NCBI GenBank assembly: GCA_000697355.1 | Contig: JNEN01001230.1 | Coordinates: forward strand, 248,001-312,000 | Reading direction: 5' to 3' | DNA: 64,000 nt | From: Syncephalastrum monosporum B8922 | Taxonomy: Eukaryota; Mucoromycota; Mucoromycetes; Mucorales; Syncephalastraceae | In this document: piece by piece, positions 13,553-25,362 of the stretch | Layout of the letters: each line of letters opens with the position of its first letter | Numbering within the stretch: the first letter of the stretch is position 1 | Made by a program: the position numbers and the translations under genes | The notes under the pieces: model-generated | What the model saw: the letters and a program-made list of their open reading frames with translations, nothing else | What the model was told of the DNA's origin: nothing | The model's database searches: none

Positions 13553-16356
13553 TCAGTCGTCCTTGGGTACCCTCCTTCGGGGGCTGTTGCTCCCGTTGCT
13601 GCTGCTACCGCTACTAATTGAGCCCTCATGGGCGGCGGGTGAGGAGGGAAGCGTGTGATTGTCAGGACAGGATCCAGGCTCTTCTCTTGCCACACCAACG
13701 TGGACAGACGATGGCTGTAGGGTCGTGCCCCCTGGTATTGTGCCAGGCTGGAGTAAATGACTCTCTTGACAGGCACCACAGCTCTCTAAGGGTGAGCTGA
13801 CTCGCTGATGTTGTTGCTTTCGTAAAAATATCCCGTCTTTACCCCGACCGAGCTGGGCGGCGACAAACAGCAGCCAGACAGTGCACACGTTCAGTATCAA
13901 AGTCGGCACGCCACCGTAGAAGGAGGCAAGTGCTATTAATTCGGAAGCGCGCCAGAGCCAGTACAGCACTTCACATGCTTTGAACCATGCATGATTGTTT
14001 AGCTGCCGAGCATTTCGCTTCCACTGCAAGGAACCTCGACAGTGCAGATCCACGGCATCAGTCGAACGCCACGCCAACAGTAGGAAAAAAATGCCAGTGT
14101 CCAAGACGACTTGTACAAAGGCAAATTTCCAAGTGTCGGCCAGCGGCACCCAGGTGTCACCAAAGACAAGGCCCCACAGATAAAAAGTGCCTTGGCCATT
14201 CTCGGTCTCAGAGGGAATGAATTCGGCACGGAACCATGGTAGCGCCAACAAGCTTAGCAGAAATAGAAAGCTGCCATACCACACAGAAGGCTGCTCGGTA
14301 GGGAGTTTCATAAAACGGAAGCACCACACCAAGATATGGCGTTGCACGAACTGAAAAGGGCTCCATGTCATTTGCTGGTCGATCTGATGGATGTTATGGA
14401 GTGCGCTGATGCGGAGATCATCCAGAGGGTCGATATCCTTGCCCTGTGCTTGCTGCGTATGTCGATAGCTCTGAATGTAGTCAATATACAGTTTTGGTAG
14501 CACAAGTGCGGCCAGCATGCCTGCAATGCCCAATAGACTCATTGCCCGCAGCTTCGTGTTGTTTGTTAAAAATTACATTTTAACCATTCTGCATGATGAG
14601 ATATCACCAACATACCAGAGAGGCGACGTGGTGGCCGATAATCCATTCACCAAAACCACCACCGATCTTGACAAGCCCGTCATCCATACGGAAAGGTATC
14701 TCGGTCACGCCTGCACGGCCAGCATCGTCCTCGACCTCAATACGAAGCGTATGCGTCTGCATGTCATAAAAATCATTGGGCTCCCATGCTGACGCCCATA
14801 GTGGCACTGTGTCTTTGCCCATGTAGACAGCAGGAAACGGATGAGGATGACCATCCACCGAGATACGCACCTTGAGCTGTGCTGGATTCGTCTCCGAAAA
14901 CACAAGAAAGCGTAAATGGGTGCTCATCCGTTGACGTTTGTAAGGCTCTTTGGTCTCCAAAAGATAGCGCGCATCTTTGGGGTTCGTGATGAGGATCGTC
15001 GGTGCTGTCTGGATCTTTTTTGGCCACCGAATCTGCTTGTTTTCATCGATTGGATTAGGCAGACTTTTATCGGACGTCTTCCTGATTTCTTCAAGAGGTA
15101 ATTCCATATCGATGAACGAGATGAGGTCGTGGTCAACCGCCATGATACGATAGGCACCATGGTCCTTGAGATCAGCAAGTTCGAGTTCGAGCGAGTCGGT
15201 ACGTCCATCGTAAAATTTTAGGACGTCTCCGAGTCCTATATCCCTTCGTGAGAATCATATGAACCAGGAACCATATCCCTATAATAAGGCTTTTACCTGC
15301 GACAAGTCGATGAAGGTGGCCACACATGTAAACGCTGAATCTCCTGGCAATATCTTGAAACGTATAGCCTTCGCTCGAAGTACCAAACATCATGGTAGTT
15401 GTCGGATAGTGCGAAAACTAGGTATCATTAGTTACTGTTACTATTACTGATTGCATTATCCGTATTGACTTACCATAAATGTATGGTTGTATTGCTTTTC
15501 TGAGAGAACAGCCTCTGCAAGTTTGTCCATGGACTTGGAGGTTAAGTAGCCGAAGAAGTTAATGGGTCGCGCTGGGCCTTTCTTGGGGCTAATCGAATAC
15601 CTCTAGTTGAGTCTCCAAGCAGCGTTTTCCCGTTTATCACACATACCAGGCGTCCACTGCGACGAATTGATAGAGCCCGAAGTCTTTTTCCACCTGCCAG
15701 CTGTAGACACCATCTCCTTCGAGGAGCGTGGCGCTTTTACCATAAGCACGATACATATTCTGCTGAGATTCCCAAGATGGCAGATTGAAGCAATCGTGGT
15801 TTCCACGCATGTCGTACCACGGCGTAGGAGAATCCTTGAGGCCCTGGTCCACTGCCGCCTGATAAACCTCCCATTCTTCGACGTATTGCATCGTCTTTAT
15901 CTTGCGAGAGTCTTTGGCGTCTGTCAAGTCACCTGTGACCACGACGAACTCAGGCCTGCATGATGGTTTGAGTCCCTTTATTAAGCCTGATAAGCAATGC
16001 ATACTTGATAGCAGGTAAGGCTGACTGCAAAAAGTGCAAAAAGTGTTGTGTGTGTCCTTGTGATTCGTATTTTGAAAGATGGAGATCTGAGACCTTTTTC
16101 GGGCTCATGTCAGACGAGCTGTTTATGTTTGTTCGCTGAGCCGTACCTGAACATAGTAAAACAGGTTGGTGGGTTGGTCGGTCATGACATCGTCGTCGCT
16201 GTCCACGGATCGTGGCACAGATTCGTCATGAGAAGGTCGCTGTGCCCTTATTTCAGGTCGCAAGTCCTTTATAGACGTGCGGTAGAGCTGAAATGCCCGC
16301 CAGATGCCGATTGCTAGAAGCAAGAGGCAGATGGAGATGGAGCTAGACGGGCGCAT
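13553..16356 (-). CDS. TMEM62-like membrane metallophosphoesterase
   Basis: Seven exons give 824 residues. Introns are 16146-16094, 16004-15956, 15646-15601, 15473-15418, 15296-15236 and 14615-14552. A signal-anchor helix near the N-terminus precedes a calcineurin-like phosphoesterase domain with metal-binding motifs in order: SDLHLSKY (DxH), TGDLTDAKD, MRGNHDC, a histidine in FSHYPTTT, and CGHLH. A beta-rich Ig-like segment follows, then several transmembrane helices in the last long exon and a Ser/Pro/Gly-rich tail ending KDD. This layout is that of TMEM62 and related purple-acid-phosphatase-like membrane proteins. The catalytic domain probably faces the lumen or outside; the substrate is unknown. 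The start is the first ATG (16356); an in-frame GTG lies upstream. Confidence 0.9.
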
Positions 16357-16512
16357 GCAAGGAAGGGTAAGAAGAAAAGAGTACGTCACAGACGCATGCG
16401 CCTCGCCGCAAATACCGAATCAAAGTGCATCAGCTGGAAAACAGAGGAAAGATACAGAACACCCAGCCGGAGATACGATCCATTGTATATTGAAGATAGA
16501 GAAGTATGATAT

Positions 16513-16941
16513 TTACATAGTGTCCTCATCGAATAGATCCTCGAAGTCTAAAGTGTGCGGCTTCTCAGTATTTCCATGTCCTGATGTTTATCTCACAAAC
16601 ACGTACCATTGAAGAACTCCTTGACGTGGACAATCTTGTCGGGCTGCGGTGCAGCAGGAGATATGGGCTCGCCTTTCTCGTCGAGTATGTCCGAGTAGTT
16701 GCGAAAGATTCCAGTGCGCTCAAGACCACTGCGTTCGCCTCGGGTGGAAGATTTACCACGCATCTCAGCGAGGTACATGAATCGTTCCATGTCGCCTTCA
16801 TCCTCGTAGCGTTCTGTTTCGTCCATTACGACGTCTTCTTCCTCCGACATGTCTATTCGTTGCCGCTTTAGTATCGAGCATGCTACAGACTTATCAGTGC
16901 CTGTTACCTGAATCGGCTGACTGCGATTTTCTGCGACTCAT
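16513..16941 (-). CDS. Small acidic protein with CSN9/CSNAP C-terminal signature (COP9 signalosome)
   Basis: Three exons give 104 residues. Introns are 16907-16853 and 16606-16548. The protein is very acidic. After a basic start (MSRRK) comes an EEEDVVMDE stretch, a middle part containing RNYSDILDEKG, and the end HVKEFFNDFEDLFDEDTM. The end closely matches the conserved FFNDFEDLFDDDD tail of mammalian CSNAP/CSN9, the acidic ninth subunit that docks on the COP9 signalosome. The signalosome removes Nedd8 from cullin ligases. The part before the tail is longer than in the human 57-residue protein and does not obviously match it. The call rests on the tail and small acidic nature. The gene lies about 150 bp upstream of the TMEM62-like gene on the same strand. 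Confidence 0.7.
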
Positions 16942-18443
16942 GGCAGGTGAAATATGGTGAAAGGAAAAAGAGACGCTATAGCGGAGTGTCAATCTTTAAA
17001 GGTGCATGACGCCTATGGAAGAATTGTTGTACGGGAAGGGGACCCATCATTCTCTGATGCTGTGCATTACTTTATCGCTGCCCCCACTTTGTAGTAGTAC
17101 TCAACCACAAACTCCCATTGAAGCTGCGTTGCGAAGAGGTGCAAGAGACAGAGACAAGAACTTCTGATATAGGCATAGGGTACTGAATGTGCTAATTCTA
17201 CCGAGCAAATAAGAGATATGTGGGACCTCCACGCGGATCCATATAACAAAGCAATGCAGCATGACAATTCTTTGTATGCTTACGCGGAGAAATGATACCT
17301 CAGCCTAGAGCACACCTCGCAAGTGGTAGAGTGATTCGTGCTGACAATAAATTCAAGCGAAAAAGTGGTGCCATCAGAAACTTCGTTCAACAGAGCACAA
17401 AGGCGGAGGTGCGCTGGACCAGAAAATCAGTAAGGACATGGAGAGTTGTACCATGGTGTGCATGCAGCAACTCGTTATTTCTTGATCCGCGGGCGAGAAA
17501 ACAAGAAGGCGTCTTGCCTTTATCACGTCACACAGGCTGTCCAGACTGTGCAACATCTGTGAATGTACGCGGTATACAGCCAGGAACAAGCGCCGTGTTT
17601 ACCAGGCAGTGGCCTTGTAAAGAAACCAAGTAGTGAAACTGAAAAGTAATAAACTTTCACGTCTAATAATTCCATGACGTCTTCCAGTGTATAGATTAGG
17701 GTGCAGAATCGACTAAACCGCAAATGGGTGGGTAGAAGTGCCAGGAACAGGGCATCAAAAACACATGCTAGCTCAGGTACACAATGAGTGGGTGGCGGCA
17801 TATAGTGGTATATCCTGGGTCAGGGCACTCAGAAAAGACATAGAAAGCGGGGATGTTTTAGCCTAAGCACGGACTTGTAAAATAAGTAACAGAAGCATTC
17901 AGAATCTGTGAAACGTGATACAATAATAAACATCCGATAAGATTTCATCTCCACGTTCGCACTCAACGAGCATGCATTTCCAATAGCCGCAACCTCTGAA
18001 AAAAAAAGTAAGGAAGCTGAGAGGCCCTAGGATATTAGATGAGCAATCAAGGGTCGTGAAGCCGATGCATAGTAGCGGATCGGGTATTTCCTGTCATTTT
18101 TGGGTGCTTTATTGCCACTTTGGTGCTCCAATGACCGGAGGCGCAACGTGCTACTGTGGCCTGTATGCAAGTGACCCTTTTTTGCGCGACCTGAGCGCTT
18201 ACGGAGCACTCGCTTTGGCAAAAGGGCATGCTTTGGTTTGCGTGGAAAAAAATTTTGACGTCCTTGTGGCACTAACCTCTTTGGTCGTAACGCGGGTTGT
18301 GCACCGTTCTTCGGCCCGCTTCAACGCACTACAAACGTTTTCACTTTCAGGGCGTCCTTTTTAAGCAAGCTTTTTTCCCGCTTCCTTTCCCCCTCTTTCA
18401 AAAGGCCGTCCGTCATATTCCACCCTTCGGCAATTCTGTCTCC
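16942..18443. other. Intergenic region upstream of MFS transporter A
   Basis: About 1.5 kb divergent region between the CSN9-like gene and the first MFS gene. I see no gene. The 100 bp before the ATG at 18444 are rich in pyrimidine runs. No tRNA or repeat was found. Confidence 0.5.
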
Positions 18444-20354
18444 ATGTCGGATTCCAAGTACGACGCCAGCGAGCTCGAGAAGCGCACGATAGTCAGTGAA
18501 GCAACCGAGGTCATCGATGAAAACGGCAACGCCACGTATGAGCAAACGCCTGCTGAACGTACGCTTGTGCGGAAACTCGACTATCTTTATGTCATGCCGT
18601 TCATCGCCATTCTGAACTTTTTGCAGGTGAAAACGGCTTCTGCTTAAACGACAAAAGTTACTGACTTTCGAGTACCTTCCTTACTATTTAACAGTTCTTT
18701 GACAAGTCGGCTTTGAACTATTCAGGTGTATTGGGCATCAAAGAAGACACTGGCACGACAGCGTCGCAGTACAGCTGGCTCGGTTCAATTTTCTATCTTG
18801 GATACCTGCTGTATCAGGTATGTGCTTACAGCGTCTGTGGTTCGAGCGAAATATTCATTTACACTTCTTACCAGCCTATCAACATGTTCCTCCTGCAACG
18901 TGTGCCAATTTCGCAATACATTTCCGCGCTCATCATTTTGTGGGGTCTTGTACTGGCTGTCACGGCCGAGGGCAAGAACTTCTCGCAACTCGCTGCACTT
19001 CGATTTCTCCTTGGCTTCTTTGAGGCTGGCATATACCCCTGCTGTATCATGATCATTTCTACCATGTACAGACGCCGAGAACAAGCCGGCCGTTTGGTAT
19101 GCAGCACGGACAACTGTATATCATCTGTCTCATTTAATTTTCATTTAGGGCATCGTATACATCTGTAACGGCGTTGCAATGGCCGTGGGTGGCCTCATCG
19201 GCTATGGTATCGGCCAAATGTACGACCAGGGCAAGAGTCCTTGGCAATGGTTAGTGCAATTTTCGTCCATTGAGAACTTTCTCAACTTTATATGCTTCGC
19301 AAGATACTAAAAAATGGGATGCAACAGGATTATGATCATTCTCGGCTCTGTCACCGTCTTTTTCGGCCTCTTCTGTTTCTTCTTCCTTGTTGACAAGCCC
19401 AAGTCGCGCTTGTTGCGTCTGACTCCTGAGACTGAACAAATTGTTGATGCCAGACAGCGGGATAACGCAGTTGTGCGCACGCGCGAGATCAAGTTTAGCC
19501 ATATGCGTGAATCACTTTGCGAGCCACGTTTCTGGCTCCTGGTCATTACGTCGCTGCTCATTAACTTTCAGAATGGTGCACTCAACACGTTCAGCTCCAT
19601 TATCACCGCCGGCTTTGGTTTCTCGGTAAGCGAAAAATGAAAACAAAAGGAAATCAGACATTGCATGCATCAATGCTAATAATAGTACGCATTGTCCAGA
19701 GCCTCAATGCTATTCTTTTGACCATTCCCTCGGGCGTTGCGGACTGTATCTACATTGTTTTCGCGATCTGGTTCAACCGCCGCTATGGCCATACCATTTA
19801 TCTCTCCTGTGCCTTTTTGGTCATCACTATCATTGGCCTTATCCTGCTCCTTGTCATTCCGATTCCTCAGGTCAAGCTCGTCGGCTTGTACTTGTGCTGG
19901 GCCTACTGCGCGGCTTACACTCTTATGCTGGTCATTGTCGCCAACAACGTCTCGGGCTATACGAAAAAGATCTTTTACAGCTCGGGCATCATTATTGGTT
20001 ACACCATTGGGTACGTAGCGTAGCACTGCAGGATCGCGCTCAAGCGGACGTCCTTGCTCGTGCGGCGCCAAAGCATAACAGCGCACCCTGGATTATAACT
20101 CTGTATTCACACCACGTTCTAGAAACTTTGCGGGTCCTCTCATGATCAAGTCCAATGAGGCGCCACTGTACCTTAGCGGTATGATCACGTACATCGTCGT
20201 GGACGCAGTCTGCATTGTCTTCCTGCTTATCTGCCGCCACCTCATGGCCAAATCCAACCGGGAGCGTCTTGCCGGCTCGAAGGGCAAGCAAGAACCTAAT
20301 ACCACAGATGACTTGACGGATCGCGAGGATCCCAATTTTATTTATCGTTTATAG
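18444..20354 (+). CDS. MFS transporter, anion:cation symporter (Dal5/allantoate permease-like), copy A
   Basis: Seven exons give 489 residues. Introns are 18627-18694, 18818-18874, 19097-19148, 19250-19327, 19626-19699 and 20011-20122. The acidic cytosolic start leads into twelve predicted helices. Family landmarks are LVRKLDYLYVMPF, FFDKSALNYSGV, SWLGSIFYLGYLLYQ, LLQRVPISQYI, RFLLGFFEAGIYP and NNVSGYTKK. These match the Dal5/Tna1/Thi73 branch of plasma-membrane symporters for organic anions and vitamins. The substrate cannot be read from sequence. The C-terminus ends DREDPNFIYRL, nearly the same as copy B downstream, so the two arose by tandem duplication. Confidence 0.93.
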
Positions 20355-21451
20355 AACATTTGTATAACATCAGGAGGAAGACCACCTCTTTCAACTTTAT
20401 CATATCACTTGTCGTATTACTCATTACACAATCTAATGCACACACCTTCTTTTTTGACTGGTCACGGGTCAGCTCTTTGTTTCATTCTGTGTCTCCAACT
20501 AAGATGCTCCATCTCCTTATATGGTGCTGGCAATGGAGCTTTGTTACACAAGAAGATAAATTTCTCGCGCCATTTGTCCATTCAACAAAGCAAAAAAATT
20601 TTGAGACTACTATGTAAAAGGCTAAAATGGTTTCGCAATCCATCTGTCGGGATTCTGAAGAGCGACGGCCACCCTTGCTTCTTTGTCAGTCAATGCTCAT
20701 TATCATTGAAATTCTTTCCATCTACAAAGGAAATTCCTATCGTGAGCGCCTCTAGGGAATTGTCTTGCTGATCCAGTGATTTGGGTCACAATTATGGCTA
20801 TGGAGGCAGCTGCACGATGGTCAACTCCGCGCTATTGCGTTTTGCCCGGACAACCATTGCATTTGGTTTGAAAACGACCGGCGTACGGCTGGGTTGCAAA
20901 AATAATTCAGGCAGAAGAAGGGGAAAAAAGGGTCTCCCGAATTGCTCTTTGTGAGGACGCTGAAAGTGATCATAAATTTTTACTGAGACATGACGTATGT
21001 TGGGCCATGTGTTCCCGGAGACTGACCCGCGCGCGCACATAAACCTCGGTAGTTGCATTCGCTTCTGTCCGTAATCCCAGTGTGTGAAAATAAGGAAAAC
21101 ACAAAGATTTGGCAGATGTAGCACATATAACAAAACGTTCAATCCGGTATATGCCTAAAGTAGGTGAGTGCAGCTAGCTTTTTTTTTTTTTTTTTTTTTT
21201 TTTGCGTTTTTTTTTCCCGCTCTTGCGGGGCAAATAACGACCGATGTGATTCTAATTGCGTTAGAACCTTCGCACGTTCTTCGCTTGCATTTCTTTTTAC
21301 TTCCTCTGTCAGGTTCAGCTTTTCCTTTCTTCCCCTTTTTCCTTTTTTCGCTCTGCTTTTTTCGCTCGTATTTCTTTCTGCCCTCTGCCCTGCTTCTCTA
21401 TCACCAACCGTACCTTTGTAACGTGACGGCACAGCTAGCAGCTTCTATCTA
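20355..21451. other. Intergenic region between tandem MFS genes
   Basis: About 1.1 kb without a supported gene. It contains a run of more than 20 T at 21179-21203 followed by further T runs and a pyrimidine-rich leader up to the ATG of copy B. Long poly(dA:dT) tracts often keep fungal promoters free of nucleosomes, so this is probably the core promoter of copy B. Confidence 0.5.
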
Positions 21452-23328
21452 ATGAACGGCTACATGCGAGAGTCGTCCGAGATTCCCATGGACCACATGG
21501 AAAAGAGATCCAATCAGTCACTTTGCGGCAAGGACGAGCCACCTTATGACGACCTGTATGATCATTCTTACGGCTACAGCGTTACAGACGACGACGAGCC
21601 TATGTCGGAAGAAGAAAAGATGCTTGTACGCAAAATCGACTTTTTCGTGATGCCGATCATTTGTATCATCGATCTTCTGCAGGTAATACAGTACACAGTG
21701 TTTCTTTCTAAAGCAATCACCAACAGAATATGTCCGTGTAGTTTCTCGACAAATCCACAATCAACTATGCTGCAGCCATGTCGTTCAAAGAAGATCTCAA
21801 TCTTGTCGGTAGCCAATTCAGTTTACTAGGCTCCATCTTCTACTTGGGATATCTTCTCTGCCAAGTAAGTCCTAGGTGTAGATACACAACCAGCAGCTCA
21901 CAGCTCCTCTCCCATTGTAGATACCCAATAACTTTATGCTCCAACGCTTCCCAGTGGGACGATATATCGGCGTGATTGTGTTCCTGTGGGGCTCCATTCT
22001 GGCATGCACGGCAACAGGTCAAAACTTCTCGCAGATGGCCGCGATGCGTTTCCTTCTCGGTTTCTTTGAAGCAGGCATCTATCCCGCGCTGACGCTTCTT
22101 GTCAGCACATTTTATCGACGCTCCGAGCAGGCAGCCCGTCTAGGCGCTTTCTGGCTTTGCAATGGCATTGCTCTCATCGTGGGTGGTCTAATTAGTTACG
22201 GCATTGGCAGGATGGAATATACGCATGGACTCAAGAACTGGCAATGGTAAACTAGTACGCTAGATTCTTGGCAAATTCTAACCCGTTGTTCTCAAATGAT
22301 TAGGATCATGATCATTCTGGGCGTAATAACAGCTTTTCTCGGCGTCTTTTGTTTCTTCTTCCTGATCGACAACCCCAAATCGCGTGCACTTAGCTTGAAC
22401 GCCGAGCAAGAGATTCTTGTTGAAGAGCGTACTCGCGATAATGCTGTTGTTCGTACTACCACCATCAAACGCGATCAAATCTGGGAGGCCCTCAAAGAAG
22501 TGCGCTTCTGGGCCTTTTGCTTCTCGTGCCTTTTGATCAATTTGCAGAATGGTGCTATGACCATCTACAGCTCGCAGCTCACAGAAAGTTTCGGTTTTTC
22601 TGTAAGTCTTACGTTTTATCTATTGAATGTTATGAGCTAACAGACAGCTGAACTACTGATAGGGCCTCGACTCGATTCTGCTTACGATTGGCGCTGGTGG
22701 CTCGACTGTTCTTTTTATCGTCCTTGCCGTTTATATCGTCCGGAAGACGAACCAGACACTCTACACCGCCATTGGCCTAATGGTTGTCGATATTATTGGC
22801 CTCATTCTGCTTCTCGTCATTCCTGTCGAAAAAGTCAAACTGCTCGGCTTCTATCTTGCCTGGTCTTACTGCGCCGCCTATGTCTTGCTCGTTACATCCA
22901 TCTCCAATAACGTTTCTGGATATACCAAGAAGATCTTCTATAACGGCCTGCTGATGATCTTCTACACTGTGAGTTTTCAAACTATATATTGATGCGTATT
23001 TGATCGCTTATTCTTCAATCTTGCACCCCATTTCTTACCTCTTAGATTGGTAACTTTTGTGGGCCGGTATGTATACATTATCATCACCTTGCGTTGACAA
23101 TAGACTTATTCTTATCTCGTTTAGCTCATGATGACTGCTCCACCTTATACGGGCGGCATGATCGGCTACATTGTGGCCAATGCCGTCACGGTGGGTCTTT
23201 TGCTCCTTGCTCGCTGGCGTATGAGTGTTGTGAATCGCAGGCGATTGGACAACACTTCGAATGTCCTCACCAACGTGGAAGACGATTTGAGCGACATACA
23301 GGATCCAAACTTTTTGTACCGTCTCTAA
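21452..23328 (+). CDS. MFS transporter, anion:cation symporter (Dal5-like), copy B
   Basis: Seven exons give 502 residues. Introns are 21683-21741, 21865-21920, 22247-22303, 22602-22662, 22969-23045 and 23067-23124. The sequence follows copy A closely: KIDFFVMPI, FLDKSTINYAAAM, LLGSIFYLGYLLCQ, LQRFPVGRYI, RFLLGFFEAGIYP, NNVSGYTKKIFY, and the end DIQDPNFLYRL. The N-terminal cytosolic region is longer than in copy A. It lacks copy A's intron in the middle of the protein (19097-19148). Near the 3' end it has a 21-nt microexon (23046-23066) where copy A has one exon. The substrate is unknown. Confidence 0.93.
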
Positions 23329-23650
23329 GCTTCATGTATTACTTTTGCTATATTACTTTCTCCTCCAAGCAATACTCTCTTTTCTTCCTTACTCTTTGTT
23401 ATTTCTATCTATTCCCGCTCGCATGTACAATTGATATAGTACCCCTTAATGACATCATCAAGATTAAAACACGCTTGTGTATACTGTATTTGTCAAAAAG
23501 TATTACACGGCCCTAAGCAAGCTTTTGCTTTACCCTGTTTTCGGCACGAAATCTCAGCGCGCGGCTTCTGAGTCGTGTTAATATGTATCTGAATGCTCTA
23601 GCTGGATCTGAGTATTTTCTAATTTACACATGAATAATAAAAGATGAGGA

Positions 23651-23762
23651 TGTTATAGCATGTTATAGCATGTATAGCATACACGGCCAATGATTGGCTA
23701 GACCATCCAGCGTGTTATAGCGGACCAATCACAATCATCGCCTACTATATCATGCTATAACA
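23651..23762 (-). repeat. LTR-like repeat (TGTTATAGC ... GCTATAACA)
   Basis: The segment begins with TGTTATAGC and ends with GCTATAACA, an inverted pair with TG/CA ends as in LTRs. More copies of TGTTATAGC lie at 23661, 23713, 23972 and 23982. A purine-rich tract on the minus strand at about 23795-23820, next to the repeat, could be a polypurine tract. A broken Ty3/gypsy integrase on the same strand starts about 350 bp away. I read this as a short or solo LTR of that element; the exact boundaries are uncertain. Confidence 0.5.
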
Positions 23763-24112
23763 CCGCATCTACAACATTCTATAGCATGAATACTCTCTTT
23801 TCACCCCTTTATTTTTATCGTTGCTACAAGCTTTGTGGCCGCTTCGCTGCGGTCAATACGTGAGTTACTGATCTGCGTTTCGGTGTGATTGAGCCCCTCT
23901 GCCTTCGACTCTGGGTCTTCACAGCCTCGACTGGATTTCCGGATCACTCCTTCCCGCGTCGCAAAACTTGTTGTTATAGCGTGTTATAGCGGAAGTTATG
24001 AGCGGCAATCGAGCACATCCGTTTCGGGGAGGGTTCTTTAGCAAGGGAATATCCATGCACTGCATGTTGAGTGCGTCGTGACGATGGTCCGGCCAGCAAC
24101 TATGTACCGTGT

Positions 24113-24890
24113 TTATTGACACGCGTAACCATGCAAGGACCTAACCGCCGGTCGCTGCATCAGAACTTGTTCGCCGATGCCGAAAGGTCTGCGTGGTGCA
24201 ACAAACTGGTCGTATCGTCGCCTATCACAATTCTGTTGTTGCTCGATGTATTGGCGTGCCTCCTGACGACTGGTCTCCGTCATATACTGAATGGTCTTCA
24301 GCCTACTTGTCTCCTCTCGCTCGATCTCGCCTCCTGCGTAGTCTTGGCGCGGAGCGGGCCATACGGCGGGCGCGCGCAATTCGTATCCATACAGAAGCAT
24401 GGCAGGGGAAACCTGGGTGGATTCATTTGGCATCGTTCGGATAGCCAACACGGCAGCGTTCACAAATTCGTCCCATCTGTTACTGCTATTTCGATCGCGC
24501 GCCAGTTTTGCAGTGGTTTGCAACAACGTCTAATTCCTCCGCTCACACAGTCCATTGGTCTGCGGTCGATATGCCGTCGTGGTCAAGTGCCGTCAGCCAC
24601 GCTTCTGCAAAAATCCTTGTAACGTAAACCGAAGTAAAGTTCGACCCTCTGTCGGTCAGACACCGCCCCATCCCCTGATTACCTTCGCACATTGCCTTAT
24701 TGAGCAAGAACCGTTGCTCATCAACTTCGCGCATCAGGATCCAACCCTGTGTCAGTTCTATACCAAGATGGAGAGCAATGTTAGTAGTTAAATTGTGAGT
24801 CAGGCATACCCATGTGCTAAAACGTGTGCGCATTGGGACCAAAGGGCAATGCAATAGGGCCGCCACAACACTGGAAGACCAGGACAAGCT
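24113..24890 (-). pseudogene. Degenerate Ty3/gypsy retrotransposon integrase fragment
   Basis: Read on the minus strand, the first part contains LTDRGSNFTS, an integrase core motif with the second acidic residue. The next expected motif, TAYRPQTNG, is found only after a change of frame. An in-frame TAG follows, and the third part (24526-24113) holds the integrase C-terminal region with SPAMLLYGYELRAP. So one integrase is spread over two frames with a stop. Reverse transcriptase and protease are absent on this side. It is dead, and it is the edge of a wider transposon cluster. Confidence 0.8.
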
Positions 24891-25040
24891 CGCTCAAGCG
24901 CGCATCGATATGGCTTCGGCCATTCTAAACAATACCACTAAATATCTTGACAGCATCGAAGAGCGTTACACGCATGATGCCTCGAATGATTTTGAATTTG
25001 CCGAGCAAGAAGCCGATAAAAACGGACATATTCCCTGGAA
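24664..25040 (+). repeat. Left arm of a large inverted repeat
   Basis: The segment is repeated in inverse orientation at about 27058-27520. Over some 170 bp that I aligned by eye (24860-25030 with the right arm) only about eight bases differ, near 95% identity. Both copies keep an open frame with TTLEDQDKLAQARID and NNTTKYLDSIEERY, of unknown origin. The outer part overlaps the gypsy integrase fragment, which shows that the duplication took retroelement sequence with it. Confidence 0.8.
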
Positions 25041-25113
25041 GGCACAATTCAATCAATGGAAAAAGTTGGGTCATTTCGGAACCTACACAACTTATCAGAG
25101 CGCCCAAAATGCA

Positions 25114-25362
25114 TATATAATGTGACGTCCAAGCAAAGTGCTGGACTCACCTACTCAACACGAGAGGTCTGCTGGCTATCTGGATTTTCCTAGTTCTCCG
25201 TTTTAATTGCGGACAATAAAACAATTTGACAGGTCTAAATCTATGCAACTATCTTTGACAGAGAGCGAAGAGATGCGCCGGAGGGCGGGCGGGCTAATGA
25301 ACGCAGCAGACCTTTCGTGTAATAGGTGAGTCCTACGTTTTGCTTGGACGTCACATTATATT
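25114..25362. repeat. Short inverted repeat (about 60-bp arms, ~130-bp loop)
   Basis: Left arm 25114-25174 and right arm 25302-25362 are imperfect reverse complements. They share TATAATGTGACGTCCAAGC at the outer ends and GGACTCACCTA further in. A 19-bp block AGGTCTGCTGGCTATCTGG starts inside the left arm, recurs in the same orientation at about 25371, and appears inverted near 27050. It looks like the terminal repeat of a transposon inserted at the left end of the DIRS fragment. Confidence 0.6.

Noticed and set aside
13618..14229. Open frames opposite the TMEM62-like gene
   Set aside because: Shadows of the long last exon on the other strand.
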